A stretch of 64,000 bases of DNA, from contig NZ_JAUSUL010000003.1 in NCBI RefSeq assembly GCF_030814015.1, positions 62,001 to 126,000 on the forward strand, given 5' to 3'. The notes under the pieces were generated by a model. That model saw nothing but the letters and a program-made list of their open reading frames with translations. It searched no databases and was not told the origin of the DNA. Source of the stretch: Amorphus orientalis (GTDB lineage Bacteria > Pseudomonadota > Alphaproteobacteria > Rhizobiales > Amorphaceae). Below are positions 8,884 to 17,605 of the stretch, piece after piece (position 1 is the first letter of the stretch; the number at the start of each line of letters is the position of its first letter). The position numbers and the translations under genes were made by a program.

Positions 8884-9573
8884 TCACGCCCCGGAATAGA
8901 GGAACCTGCCGAGCCCGATCGTGAAGACGAGATTGCCATAAAGGCTGTGTTCCAGCCAGACCGGCCAGAACGACCGCGTCCGCTCGTAGCGCCAGGCGAA
9001 CAGGATGCCGCCGAGCGTGGTGAGCACGATCGCCACCCAGTTGCCGAACAGGATATGGGCCGCGCCGAACAGGACGGCATTGGCCGCGATCATGAGCCCG
9101 AGGTGACCGCGGAACAGCGCCTCGTAGCGGTGGAAGAACAGGACGCGGTAGATCAGCTCCTGGCTTGCGGCCGAGGCCAGCGGATAGAAGATCATGATGG
9201 TGAGCCAGAGTTCCGGCATGTAGCGCGGCAGCATCAGGAAGCGTCCCGGCAGGACCCACCAAACCACCAGGGCCACGAGAGCCGCCACCGGCACGAACAA
9301 CGCAAATACGCTTGCCAGCTCCCGGAGCGGGGGCGGCTTCAGGAACGTGGCGCGCCAGGGGAAGCGGCGGTCGCCGATCAGAAGCAGGATGAAGACCGGC
9401 AGCACCGCGGCCATCACCATGAACACCCGGACATTGAGCGCGTCTGCAGCGAGGAACACGGCGGGCGGCGCGACGACGAAGAGCAGGACGAGCTCGATCC
9501 AGAGACGCAGCCGCCGTCCCGGGGATACGGTGGAGGGCGTGGCATCCGGGCCGGTCGGCGACGTGGTCGTCAT
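8884..9573 (-). CDS. CPBP-family intramembrane protease homologue, altered motif
   Basis: 229 residues with about six to seven membrane helices. It shows the CPBP (Abi/CAAX protease-like) landmarks: SAASQELIYRVLFF at about 134-147 corresponds to the EExxxR motif, HILFGNW near 173 to the FxxxH motif, and LEHSLYGN near 215 to the final H/N motif. The first catalytic Glu is Gln138 here, so the motif is QExxxR. Glu139, Arg143 and His173 are kept. CPBP members cleave prenylated or small peptides within membranes. With the change, activity is uncertain. It is divergent from pheS, and the 229-base gap between them shows no recognisable leader peptide. Confidence 0.75.
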   Translation of the reverse strand: MTTTSPTGPDATPSTVSPGRRLRLWIELVLLFVVAPPAVFLAADALNVRVFMVMAAVLPVFILLLIGDRRFPWRATFLKPPPLRELASVFALFVPVAALVALVVWWVLPGRFLMLPRYMPELWLTIMIFYPLASAASQELIYRVLFFHRYEALFRGHLGLMIAANAVLFGAAHILFGNWVAIVLTTLGGILFAWRYERTRSFWPVWLEHSLYGNLVFTIGLGRFLYSGA

Positions 9574-9802
9574 GCAGGGATCCGGTTCTGCGCGGTGGGA
9601 AAGTGACGCGTGCGCCCGCCGCGATCACGGGGCGAAACGCAATGACGCGGCGGGATCAGCCTCCGGCGATTGCGGAAACCGCTCACGCTTTCTATAGCTG
9701 CCCACCACAGCGGTCCACGAGGGTGGCCGCAGACCAGACAGATCACGATATTGTGGGGCGCCTCCGCCGTTCCGCCCCATTCGGCGCCGACAAGGACCGT
9801 CT

Positions 9803-10915
9803 ATGACCGAGACAGCATCCGCCCCCACCACCAGCGATCTCGACGCGCTCGAGGCCGACCTCACCGGCCGGATCGCCTCTGCCGAAACGGAGGCCGAACT
9901 GGAGGAGGTCCGCATCCACGCGCTCGGCAAGAAGGGCGTCGTGTCGGAGCGGCTGAAGACACTCGGTTCGCTGACCCCGGACGAGCGCAAGGTCGTCGGC
10001 CCGGCGGTGAACGGGCTGAAAACGCGGATCAACAACGCGCTGGCCGCCCGCCGCAGCGAACTCGCCGACAAGGCGCTGGAAGCCCGCCTGGCCGCGGAGC
10101 GGGTGGACGTGACGCTTCCGGTCCGTCCGGCCCCGATCGACACCGGCCGAATTCACCCGGTGACCCAGGTGATCGACGAACTCACGGCGATCTTCGCCGA
10201 CCTCGGCTTCGAGATCGCCGAGGGGCCGGACATCGAGACCGACTACTACAACTTCACGGCGCTGAATTTTCCCGAGGGCCACCCCGCCCGCGACATGCAC
10301 GACACCTTCTTCTTCAATCAGAAGGAAGACGGATCGCGGCCGCTCCTGCGCACCCATACCTCGCCGGTTCAGGTCCGCACGATGGAGACGGCCAAGCCGC
10401 CGATCCGCATCATCGTGCCCGGGCGGACCTATCGCTGTGATTCCGACCAGACTCACACCCCGATGTTCCATCAGGTGGAAGGCCTCGTGATCGACGAGAC
10501 CGCCACCATCGGGAACCTCAAGTGGATCCTGGAGGAATTCTGCAAGGCGTTCTTCGAGGTGGACAACGCCCAGATGCGGTTCCGCCCGTCGTTCTTCCCC
10601 TTCACGGAGCCCTCGATGGAGGTGGACATCCGCTGCCGCCGGACCGGCAGCGAGGTCCGCTTCGGCGAAGGCGACGACTGGATGGAAATTCTCGGCTGCG
10701 GAATGGTGCACCCGAACGTGCTGCGCAATTGCGGGCTCGATCCGGACCGCTACCAGGGCTTCGCCTGGGGCATGGGGATCGACCGGCTGGCCATGCTGAA
10801 ATACGGCATGCCGGACCTGCGCGCCTTCTTCGAGGCCGACGTGCGCTGGCTGTCCCACTACGGCTTCCGTCCGCTCGACATGCCGACGCTCTTTGCTGGG
10901 ATCAGCAACCAGTAG
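9803..10915 (+). CDS. pheS: Phenylalanine-tRNA ligase alpha subunit
   Basis: 370 residues, slightly longer than the usual 330-350. It has an N-terminal coiled-coil ([20 protein letters not shown], then [20 protein letters not shown]) that grips tRNA-Phe. The class II catalytic core follows, with [12 protein letters not shown], the [12 protein letters not shown] motif 2 region, [15 protein letters not shown] and the motif 3 segment [13 protein letters not shown]. It charges tRNA-Phe as an alpha2-beta2 tetramer with PheT. pheT would normally follow immediately, but here the next gene 290 bases on is acpXL, and no pheT occurs in the window. It is also separated from rplT by three opposite-strand genes. 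Confidence 0.97.
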   Translation: MTETASAPTTSDLDALEADLTGRIASAETEAELEEVRIHALGKKGVVSERLKTLGSLTPDERKVVGPAVNGLKTRINNALAARRSELADKALEARLAAERVDVTLPVRPAPIDTGRIHPVTQVIDELTAIFADLGFEIAEGPDIETDYYNFTALNFPEGHPARDMHDTFFFNQKEDGSRPLLRTHTSPVQVRTMETAKPPIRIIVPGRTYRCDSDQTHTPMFHQVEGLVIDETATIGNLKWILEEFCKAFFEVDNAQMRFRPSFFPFTEPSMEVDIRCRRTGSEVRFGEGDDWMEILGCGMVHPNVLRNCGLDPDRYQGFAWGMGIDRLAMLKYGMPDLRAFFEADVRWLSHYGFRPLDMPTLFAGISNQ

Positions 10916-11205
10916 CGCGTCCGGCCGGGAGCCGCGTCGTCCGCCGGGGCCGAACAGATCGCCGGAGCGCGGTTCATATGGTGTTCCATCACCTGTTACT
11001 TGTGCTAAGGAACGCCTCCGATGCGGCAGCGCTCGCGCCGATTCACGGTCGATTCGATGCGAGCAGCGGCAAGACCCGTCCGGATCTTATGAGTTCATGC
11101 CCTGAAGTCCGCGGCTCGATCCGCCCGCACTGAGACGGCAGGCGGCACCGGGTAACGGTCCCACCGAGCGGCCGGCCACGAGAGAAGCAAGGAGTTGTGC
11201 GTTCG

Positions 11206-11484
11206 ATGGATTCGACCTTCGACAAAGTCGCGGACATCATTTCCGAAACCTGTGAGATGCCGCGCGAGCAGATCACCCCGGAGAGCCACGCGATCGACGA
11301 TCTCGGCATCGACAGTCTCGACTTCCTCGATATCGTGTTCGCGATCGACAAGCAGTTCGGCATCAAGATTCCGCTGGAATCGTGGACCGAAGAGGTCAAC
11401 AGCGGCAACGCGGCCGCCGAAGACTATTTCGTTCTGAAAAACCTCTGCGCCAGGATCGACGAGCTGGTCGCTGCAAAGGGCTGA
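11206..11484 (+). CDS. acpXL: Acyl carrier protein AcpXL for very-long-chain fatty acid
   Basis: 92 residues from the ATG at 11206. An in-frame GTG at 11197 would add three residues but sits too close to the AAGGAG site at 11189-11194. The protein matches rhizobial Acp[14 protein letters not shown] at the start, the [12 protein letters not shown] phosphopantetheine site with Ser37, and the [14 protein letters not shown] tail. AcpXL carries the growing 27-hydroxyoctacosanoate-type chain that LpxXL transfers to lipid A. It begins a six-gene same-strand locus with dehydratase, two KAS proteins, a dehydrogenase and the acyltransferase. The 290-base upstream gap probably holds the promoter, which I could not fix. 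Confidence 0.95.
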   Translation: MDSTFDKVADIISETCEMPREQITPESHAIDDLGIDSLDFLDIVFAIDKQFGIKIPLESWTEEVNSGNAAAEDYFVLKNLCARIDELVAAKG

Positions 11485-11493
11485 TCTGGGCCG

Positions 11494-11958
11494 ATGCGTC
11501 TCGAATATTTTCATATGATCGACGAGGTGGCGCTGTTCGACAGCACCGCCAACCGGGTCGAGGCGCGGTCCACCGTCCCGACGGAAAGCACGGTTTTCGA
11601 GGGACATTTCCCCGGCCATCCGCTGATGCCGGGCGTGCTGCTGATCGAAACGATGGCACAGGCGTCGGGCTATCTGATCATGGCCCACAACGGCTTCTCG
11701 CGCATGCCGTTCCTGGCCGGCGTCAAGCAGGGCAAGCTCAGAACCTTCGTGGAGCCGGGCACGAAGCTCGACATTTCCGCCGTTCTGACCCACGACGGGT
11801 CCGGCTTCTCCGTCACGGACGCCGAGATCAAGGTCGACGGCCGCCGCGTGTGCGATGCGAGCCTGACCTTCAAGACCATGGCGTTTCCGACCCCGGAATT
11901 CGAAGCCATGATGCGGCGACAGGCCGAAACGATAGGACTTGCCGGGAGCGTCGGTTGA
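11494..11958 (+). CDS. fabZXL: 3-hydroxyacyl-ACP dehydratase of the VLCFA locus (FabZ-type)
   Basis: 154 residues with a hot-dog fold. The catalytic motif GHFPGHPLMPGVLLIE holds His38 and Glu52, the dehydrating pair of FabZ enzymes, followed by TMAQASGYL. It should dehydrate the 3-hydroxyacyl chain on AcpXL during each very-long-chain elongation round in the cytosol. Its start lies nine bases after acpXL and its stop is one base before the next start, so it is part of a tight operon. The position directly after acpXL is that of fabZXL in rhizobia. Confidence 0.92.
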   Translation: MRLEYFHMIDEVALFDSTANRVEARSTVPTESTVFEGHFPGHPLMPGVLLIETMAQASGYLIMAHNGFSRMPFLAGVKQGKLRTFVEPGTKLDISAVLTHDGSGFSVTDAEIKVDGRRVCDASLTFKTMAFPTPEFEAMMRRQAETIGLAGSVG

Positions 11959-11959
11959 G

Positions 11960-13183
11960 ATGGCGGAAAAAGGTGACCGGGACGCGGTGATCACGGGCAT
12001 CGGCCTCGTCTCGCCGATCGCCGACGGGATCGATGCCCACGTCGAACGTCTGACCGGAACGGCGCAGGTGCGCCCGCCGGTCGATGCGGAGACCTACGCG
12101 CCGTTTCCGGTCCATCCGCTCACCGAGATCGATCTGTCGGTCCAGATCCCGCGCCGCGGCGATCAGCGGCAGATGGAGAACTGGCAGCGCTACGGCACCT
12201 ACGCCGCCGGCCTCGCCCTGACCGATGCCGGCATCGCCGGGCAAACCGAATATCTGGAACGCACCAGCCTGATCGTGGCGGCCGGCGGCGGTGAACGCGA
12301 TGCGACGGTCGACGGCGACATCGTCGAAGGCTGGCGCGATGCGAAGGACCCGGGCGCGTTCCTCAACGAGCGCCTCGGATCCGACCTGCGGCCGACGCTG
12401 TTCCTGGCCCAGCTCTCCAACCTGCTCGCCGGCAACATTTCCATCGTCCACCACGTCACGGGCTCGTCGCGCACCTTCATGGGCGAGGAGCTCGGCGGCG
12501 CGACCAGCCTGGAGACGGCCTGGCGCCAGATCCGGGCCGGGCAGAACGACCTGTTTCTGGTCGGCGGCGCCTACAACGCCGTGCGCTACGACATGGTCGT
12601 CTTTCTTGCCATGTCCGGACTGCTGTGGGCCGGCGCGGACGTGCCGGAGGTCTGGCACCGGACCGGACAGGACGGCGGCATGGTCATGGGCTCCGTGGGC
12701 GCCTTTCTGGTCCTGGAAAGCCGCAGCCATGCCGAAGCTCGCGGCGCACGAATCCATGCGCGGCTCGACGACGTGGTCACCGACCGGGGCGCGCGTGACG
12801 GGTCCGACCGCTACCACGCGCGCATCGACCGGCAGATCGCCCGCCTCGACGCCGCTGTCGGCGAGACGTCTTTGGGTATCTTGTCCGGGACCTCCGGCGT
12901 GCCGGATGCCCTGGCCCGCGAGCGCGAGATGCTGGAGGCCATAGCCGCCAAGCGTCCGACCTTCCTGCGCGGCACAGGCACGGTGACCGGCCACGCCATG
13001 GAAGCGCAGATGCCGGCCGGCGTGGGTCTGGCGGCGGCCGCGCTCTCCAACCGGACCTTCTATCAACCCTTCGGCGATCCGGCGATCGAGGCGGCCGCCT
13101 CCGAAGCGCCGGAGAAGATTGCCGTCACCGGATGGGGCGCCTGGCGCGGAGAGAGCCTTGCCGTCCTCAGCGCGGACAGCTGA
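11960..13183 (+). CDS. fabF2XL: KAS-like protein lacking catalytic Cys (fabF2XL position; possible chain-length factor)
   Basis: 407 residues with the thiolase-fold KAS opening AVITGIGLVSPI and the standard length. At the nucleophile position the TACATS motif reads TGSSRT (residues 167-172), so the active Cys is Ser169. The first active His segment, normally NAHGTATP, appears as LSGTSGVP, so that His is also lost. The second His is retained in TVTGHAMEA. It therefore should not condense acyl chains itself and resembles the chain-length-factor half of type II polyketide synthases. The ATG at 11960 is one base after the fabZXL stop, and the intact KAS follows 40 bases downstream, so a KAS/KAS-like heterodimer is a fair inference. 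Confidence 0.85.
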   Translation: MAEKGDRDAVITGIGLVSPIADGIDAHVERLTGTAQVRPPVDAETYAPFPVHPLTEIDLSVQIPRRGDQRQMENWQRYGTYAAGLALTDAGIAGQTEYLERTSLIVAAGGGERDATVDGDIVEGWRDAKDPGAFLNERLGSDLRPTLFLAQLSNLLAGNISIVHHVTGSSRTFMGEELGGATSLETAWRQIRAGQNDLFLVGGAYNAVRYDMVVFLAMSGLLWAGADVPEVWHRTGQDGGMVMGSVGAFLVLESRSHAEARGARIHARLDDVVTDRGARDGSDRYHARIDRQIARLDAAVGETSLGILSGTSGVPDALAREREMLEAIAAKRPTFLRGTGTVTGHAMEAQMPAGVGLAAAALSNRTFYQPFGDPAIEAAASEAPEKIAVTGWGAWRGESLAVLSADS

Positions 13184-13223
13184 TTTCTGCCGGCCGCCGC
13201 GCCGCAACGTTTGGATCTGAGCC

Positions 13224-14501
13224 ATGAGCAGCGCCACACACGATGAAAAGGGCCGTCCGCTGGTCGCCGTCACCGGCCTGGGCGTGGTCACGTCTCTCGG
13301 ACAGGGCAAGGACGACAACTGGGCAGCGCTCACCAGCGGCCGCTCGGGCCTGAAGACGATCACCCGCTTTCCGGTCGAGAACCTCCGGACCACCGTTGCC
13401 GGCGCCATCGATTTCCTGAAGATCGACGACATGTGCGCCCCGGCGCTCACCGAAAAGCTCGCCGTGCTCGCCGGCGAGGAGGCCCTGGCCCAGGCGGGCC
13501 TGCCGACCTCCGGCGCGTTTCCCGGACCGCTGTTCATCGCCGTTCCGCCGGTGGAGCTGGAATGGAAGCAGCGCCTGGCGCTCTTCGAGGCCGGACAGAG
13601 CGGCGAAGGCTGGCGCCGGATGCTCGATGGCGCCCGGCACGGCGACTGGAGCGGGATGCACCGGCAATTCTCGTTCGCCGGGATCGAGGAGCGCGTGGCC
13701 GATCATTTCGGCACGACCGGCGCCCCGATCTCGCTGACGACGGCCTGCGCGTCCGGCGCAACGTCGATCCAGCTCGGCGTGGAGGCGATCAGGCGCGGCG
13801 ACTGCGACGCGGTGCTATGCCTCGCGGCGGACGGGTCGGTGCATCCGGAAACGGTCGTGCGCTTCTCGCTCCTGTCCGCGTTGACGGCCCAGAACGACCC
13901 GCCGGAAAAGGCGTCGAAGCCGTTCTCCAAGAACCGGGACGGGTTCGTGGTCGCGGAAGGCGGCGGCGCCTTCGTTCTGGAAAGCGTGGAGCGGGCCCGG
14001 GCGCGCGGCGCTGAAGTGCTCGCGGTGGTCAAGGGCTGCGGCGAGCAGGCCGACGACTTCCACCGCACCCGCTCGAAGCCGGACGGGTCGTCCATCATCG
14101 GCGTGTTCCGCGAAGCCCTGAAGGACGCGGACCTGACCATCCACGACATCGACTACGTGAACGCCCACGGCACCGCGACGCCGGAAAACGACAAGATGGA
14201 ATATCTGGCGCTGGCAGCGGTGTTCGAGGACGCGCTGCCCTCGATCCCGGTCAGTTCCAACAAGTCGATGATCGGCCACACGATCACCGCCGCCGGCGCG
14301 GTGGAGGCGGTCTTCTCCGTCTTGTCGCTGAGGACCGGGCGCCTGCCGCCGACCATCAACTACGACGAACCGGACCCGACGATCCCGCTGGACGTGGTGC
14401 CGAACGTCGCCCGCGACGTCCCGATCCGCACCGTCATGTCGAATTCGTTCGGCTTCGGCGGGCAGAACGTGGCGCTGATCCTGGCGGCAGAGCCCTCCTG
14501 A
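13224..14501 (+). CDS. fabF1XL: Beta-ketoacyl-ACP synthase II of the VLCFA locus
   Basis: 425 residues with a complete KAS catalytic triad: Cys175 in LTTACASGATS, His315 in NAHGTATPENDK and His352 in SNKSMIGHTITAAGA. The end carries the usual SNSFGFGGQNVALIL loop. It catalyses decarboxylative condensation of malonyl-ACP with the AcpXL-bound chain, setting the extra length needed for C26-C28 acids. It lies directly after the Cys-less paralogue and before the dehydrogenase, in the order known from Rhizobium. A short gap of 40 bases precedes it, so it belongs to the same operon. Confidence 0.94.
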   Translation: MSSATHDEKGRPLVAVTGLGVVTSLGQGKDDNWAALTSGRSGLKTITRFPVENLRTTVAGAIDFLKIDDMCAPALTEKLAVLAGEEALAQAGLPTSGAFPGPLFIAVPPVELEWKQRLALFEAGQSGEGWRRMLDGARHGDWSGMHRQFSFAGIEERVADHFGTTGAPISLTTACASGATSIQLGVEAIRRGDCDAVLCLAADGSVHPETVVRFSLLSALTAQNDPPEKASKPFSKNRDGFVVAEGGGAFVLESVERARARGAEVLAVVKGCGEQADDFHRTRSKPDGSSIIGVFREALKDADLTIHDIDYVNAHGTATPENDKMEYLALAAVFEDALPSIPVSSNKSMIGHTITAAGAVEAVFSVLSLRTGRLPPTINYDEPDPTIPLDVVPNVARDVPIRTVMSNSFGFGGQNVALILAAEPS

Positions 14502-14573
14502 CCCTTCCGGCGGCGGCTCCCGGCGAGCCGGCCCTCCTCCGTGCCGCCCGACAAGACCAATGGACCTGACGCG

Positions 14574-15599
14574 ATGCGTGCCCTCCAACTCGTTTCCGAC
14601 CGAAAGCTCGAAATCGTCGACATGGCGCCTCCCCCGGCACCCGGCGAGGGCGAGGTGGAGGTGGCGATCGGTGCGGTCGCGCTGAACCACATCGACGTGT
14701 GGGGCTGGCGCGGTATGGCGTTCGCCAAGCGCAAGCTGCCGCTGGTGGTCGGCGCGGAAGCCGCCGGCACCATCGTCTCAGTGGGACCCGGCGTCACCGA
14801 TCTCGCTCCCGGCCAGAAGGTCGCACTCTACGGCGCCCAGGTCTGCGGCGAGTGCCGGGCCTGCCGCGAAGGCCGCGAGAATCTCTGCGAGAACGTGGCC
14901 GGCATCCACGGCTTCCATCTCGACGGCTTTTCGCGCGAACGCGTGGTGACCAAGGCACGGCTGTGCGTTCCGGTCCCCGACAGCGTCGCAATCACCGATG
15001 CCGCCTGCGCGCCGATCACCTTCGGCACAGTGGAGCACATGCTGTTCGACAACGCGAAGCTTGAGGACGGCGAGACCATCCTGATCCAGGCCGGCGGATC
15101 CGGCATCGGCACGGCCGCCATCCGGCTCGCCAAGGCCGTCGGCGCCACCGTCATCACCACCGTCGGCAGCGACGAGAAGGCGGAGAAGGCCGCCGCCCTC
15201 GGCGCCGATCACGTCATCAACTACCGCACCGAACGCTTCGAGGGCGTGGTCCGCAAGATCACCAGGAAGCGCGGCGTCGACGTGGTGTTCGAGCACACCG
15301 GCGTCGACACCTGGCAGGGCAGCCTGTTTTCCCTGAAGCGGGGCGGACGGCTGGTCACCTGCGGCTCGACCACCGGCATCACCGCCCAGATCAACCTGAT
15401 GCAGCTGTTTCAGCAGCAGTACCGGATCTTCGGCTCGTTCGGGTGCGCGATCCACAATCTGGCCGACGGACTGGCCAAGATGGATGCCGGCATTCTCCCC
15501 GTCATCGACACCCAGATCACCCTCGACCAGATCGAGGACGGGCTGGAGCGCCTGGAAAGCCGCAAGGTGTTCGGCAAGATCGTCATGACGCTGGGCTGA
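14574..15599 (+). CDS. adhXL: Zinc-type alcohol/enoyl dehydrogenase of the VLCFA locus
   Basis: 341 residues from the ATG at 14574, which aligns with the family opening MRALQLVSDRKLEI. A GTG at 14541 in frame would add 11 atypical residues. It is a medium-chain dehydrogenase: the catalytic domain has HIDVWGWRGM and the structural zinc cysteines CGECRACREGRENLC, and the NAD(P)-binding loop is QAGGSGIGTAAIRLAKA. In rhizobia the adhXL product belongs to the acpXL locus and probably supplies the reductive step or the omega-1 oxygen function of the chain; its exact reaction is not settled. The next gene starts three bases after its stop. Confidence 0.9.
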   Translation: MRALQLVSDRKLEIVDMAPPPAPGEGEVEVAIGAVALNHIDVWGWRGMAFAKRKLPLVVGAEAAGTIVSVGPGVTDLAPGQKVALYGAQVCGECRACREGRENLCENVAGIHGFHLDGFSRERVVTKARLCVPVPDSVAITDAACAPITFGTVEHMLFDNAKLEDGETILIQAGGSGIGTAAIRLAKAVGATVITTVGSDEKAEKAAALGADHVINYRTERFEGVVRKITRKRGVDVVFEHTGVDTWQGSLFSLKRGGRLVTCGSTTGITAQINLMQLFQQQYRIFGSFGCAIHNLADGLAKMDAGILPVIDTQITLDQIEDGLERLESRKVFGKIVMTLG

Positions 15600-15602
15600 T
15601 CC

Positions 15603-16517
15603 GTGCTGTCCCGGCGCGCCCTCAAGGCCCGCACGCTTGCGGTTGCCGACTGGCTGTTCGCGAAGATCGTCGTCGGGCTGGTCCGGGTGATCCGGCTTCT
15701 GCCGGCACGCTCTGCGATCGACTTCGGCGGATGGGCAGCACGCACGGTCGGGCCGCTGCTCCCGGTCGACAAGGTCGGCCTGGAGAACCTGGAAGCGGCC
15801 TATCCGGAGATGGCGCCGGAGGAACGGCGCCGTATCCTCAACGGCGTGTGGGACAATCTCGGCCGGACATCGGCGGAATTCCTGTTCCTCGACAAGGTCT
15901 TCGATTTCGACTTCGACAACCCGACCGCCGGCCATTTCGACGTCAACGGCATCGACCAGTTCCTCGAGATCCGGGACTCCGAGACGCCCTGCATCGTGTT
16001 CACCGCGCACATGGCGAACTGGGAACTGCTGCCGGTCTGCGCGGCGACGTTCGGGCTCGACGTCTCGGTGCTGTTCCGGCCGCTGAACAACGCCCGGCTG
16101 GCGCGGGAACTGGACGCGGTGCGCGGCGGTGCGATGGGCGGTCTGATTCCCTCCCAGCCCGGTGCCGTCGCAGCCCTCGACGGCATTCTCGCCCGCGGCG
16201 GCCACATCGGCATGCTGGTCGACCAGCGCTTCGGACGCGGCCTGACGCTTCCCTTCTTCGGTCTCCCGGCGAAGACCAACCCGCTGCTTGCCAAGCTCGC
16301 CCGGCGGCACAACTGCAACGTCTACGCGGCCCGCACGGTCCGCATGCCCGAGGGCCGCTTCTATATGGAGCTGCACGGCCCGATCGACCTGCCCCGGGAT
16401 GGCGACGGCGAAGTGGACGTCGAGGGCACAATGCGCCACGTCAACGCGATCATCGAGGGGTGGGTGCGGGAATTCCCCGACCAGTGGCTCTGGCTGCACC
16501 GCCGCTGGCGGGTCTAA
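15603..16517 (+). CDS. lpxXL: Lipid A very-long-chain acyltransferase LpxXL
   Basis: 304 residues of the LpxL/HtrB acyltransferase family. An N-terminal amphipathic/membrane segment (WLFAKIVVGLVRVIRLLP) precedes the catalytic H-x4-E box as HMANWE near residue 138, with a later RPLNN and the GMLVDQRFGRG segment typical of the family. It transfers the AcpXL-bound very-long-chain acid onto lipid A at the inner membrane. GTG start at 15603, three bases after adhXL; no better upstream start exists. As the last gene of the acpXL locus it gives the operon its product, and a large hairpin follows at 16519. Confidence 0.93.
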   Translation: MLSRRALKARTLAVADWLFAKIVVGLVRVIRLLPARSAIDFGGWAARTVGPLLPVDKVGLENLEAAYPEMAPEERRRILNGVWDNLGRTSAEFLFLDKVFDFDFDNPTAGHFDVNGIDQFLEIRDSETPCIVFTAHMANWELLPVCAATFGLDVSVLFRPLNNARLARELDAVRGGAMGGLIPSQPGAVAALDGILARGGHIGMLVDQRFGRGLTLPFFGLPAKTNPLLAKLARRHNCNVYAARTVRMPEGRFYMELHGPIDLPRDGDGEVDVEGTMRHVNAIIEGWVREFPDQWLWLHRRWRV

Positions 16518-16518
16518 G

Positions 16519-16560
16519 CAACGCCAGGAAAAGTGGGAACCGGTTTTCCGTCCGGCGTTG
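16519..16560 (+). repeat. Hairpin element after lpxXL (possible terminator)
   Basis: A near-palindrome starts with CAACGCC and ends with GGCGTTG; inside, GGAAAA pairs with TTTTCC. The central AAAGTGGGAACCGGTTTTCC text is, to my recollection, a common intergenic repeat in Rhizobiales chromosomes. A T-run follows about 15 bases later (16577-16582). It lies between the rightward lpxXL and the leftward EEP gene, so it may end one or both transcripts. Confidence 0.55.
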
Positions 16561-16626
16561 TGGGGGGAGAGAAAGTTTTTTCGCTCACGCCGGGTTCGCT
16601 GCACTCACCGCTCCGCGGGGGCGGCT

Positions 16627-17487
16627 CTATCGGACTCCCACGTCCACTGTGAGCGGCAGATGGTTCGAGCCGATCTGCGGGCCGGTCGCAACGAAGCGCG
16701 TCGAGAGACCCGGCGTCGTCAGGACATGGTCGATGCGGATCCCGATCTGCGGCAGCCGGCTCGGCCACGTGGCGGCGAACCAGAGCCCCGGCTCGCGGGG
16801 AAGGCTCAAGCCCGTCTCGCCCAGATAGCGCCGAAAAGCCGGGGACAGCGGCGAGGCGTTGTGGTCGCCGGCGACGATCGCGAGCAGGCCCGCTTCGGCG
16901 ATCAGGGCGCGATAACGGATGAAGGTGGCCGTCCGCTCCGCGCCTTCGAGCGGTCGGGTCGGCCGCGGCGCGTGGACCGCGAGGACCAGCGTCGGCCGCC
17001 CATCGATCTCAACACAGCCGGCGGCGACACGGTCCGGCACGGAACTGCGGAACGTCGGAGTTGCACAGATTGGTACGGCCGTCTTGCCATAGAGCGCGGT
17101 CGTTCCGGACGCGCTTTCGGACACGAGCCGATAGTCGTCGGCGAGCAAGTCGCCGAGCGCGCCCACCCAGAACCGATCGCGCTCCTGAACCGCGACGAGA
17201 TCGGGCTTCAGGCTGCGCAGCGCGGCCGCCACCGCCGCCGTATCCCGGTTGGAAAAGAGGAGGTTGGCGGTCATCACCCGCACCCCGCCCCCCTCGCCGC
17301 CCGGCGCGGACACGAGGTCCCGCTTGGTCAGGACGAGACCGGTGGTCAGCGCCACGACCAGTGCCGCCGCGATCACGAGTGCCCACGCGCGCCGCGCCAG
17401 GATCGCGACCAGCGCGAACAGGCCGGCGAGGCCCGCAACGATCTGCGGCAGGAAGTTGAAGCCGTTGTCGATCAGCCAGCCGGCCAT
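16627..17487 (-). CDS. Endonuclease/exonuclease/phosphatase-family protein with N-terminal membrane helices
   Basis: 286 residues. Two to three hydrophobic segments in the first 60 residues (FLPQIVAGLAGLFALVAIL, then ALVIAAALVVALTTGLVL) anchor the protein, and the catalytic domain lies outside or at the membrane face. EEP landmarks are MTANLLFSN, LVAVQERD (metal-binding Glu), GDHNASP (in place of GDFN), IDHVL and the final GSNHLPLTVDV, which holds the active His. The family is metal-dependent phosphoesterases acting on DNA, phospholipids or other phosphodiesters. This membrane-anchored type is common in alphaproteobacteria, with substrate unknown. It is convergent with lpxXL and upstream, in the leftward sense, of nothing related. 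Confidence 0.85.
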   Translation of the reverse strand: MAGWLIDNGFNFLPQIVAGLAGLFALVAILARRAWALVIAAALVVALTTGLVLTKRDLVSAPGGEGGGVRVMTANLLFSNRDTAAVAAALRSLKPDLVAVQERDRFWVGALGDLLADDYRLVSESASGTTALYGKTAVPICATPTFRSSVPDRVAAGCVEIDGRPTLVLAVHAPRPTRPLEGAERTATFIRYRALIAEAGLLAIVAGDHNASPLSPAFRRYLGETGLSLPREPGLWFAATWPSRLPQIGIRIDHVLTTPGLSTRFVATGPQIGSNHLPLTVDVGVR

Positions 17488-17605
17488 CGGGGGAATTTCC
17501 GCTTGAAGAGCTGTCGAACCGGTTGGCGGCTGCCTGCCCGGTCACGGAGGAGGCGTTCGGAACGGGCCGTTGCGGGCGATGGATAGCGTGTTGACCCGAC
17601 CGGCG

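Noticed and set aside
7640-9628. Long form of the serine hydrolase extending through the CPBP gene
   Set aside because: The extra 273 codons lie in another frame of the CPBP-like gene; the GTG at 8809 has a ribosome site and a signal peptide.
9574-9802. Phenylalanine attenuator or T-box before pheS
   Set aside because: No Phe-rich leader frame and no terminator hairpin with T-run is visible.
11870-13537. 555-codon reverse frame over the KAS genes
   Set aside because: Antisense of two conserved KAS genes; composition rich in Arg, Gly and His with no recognisable motif.
14778-16604. 608-codon reverse frame over adhXL and lpxXL
   Set aside because: Antisense of two well-supported genes; no protein family character.
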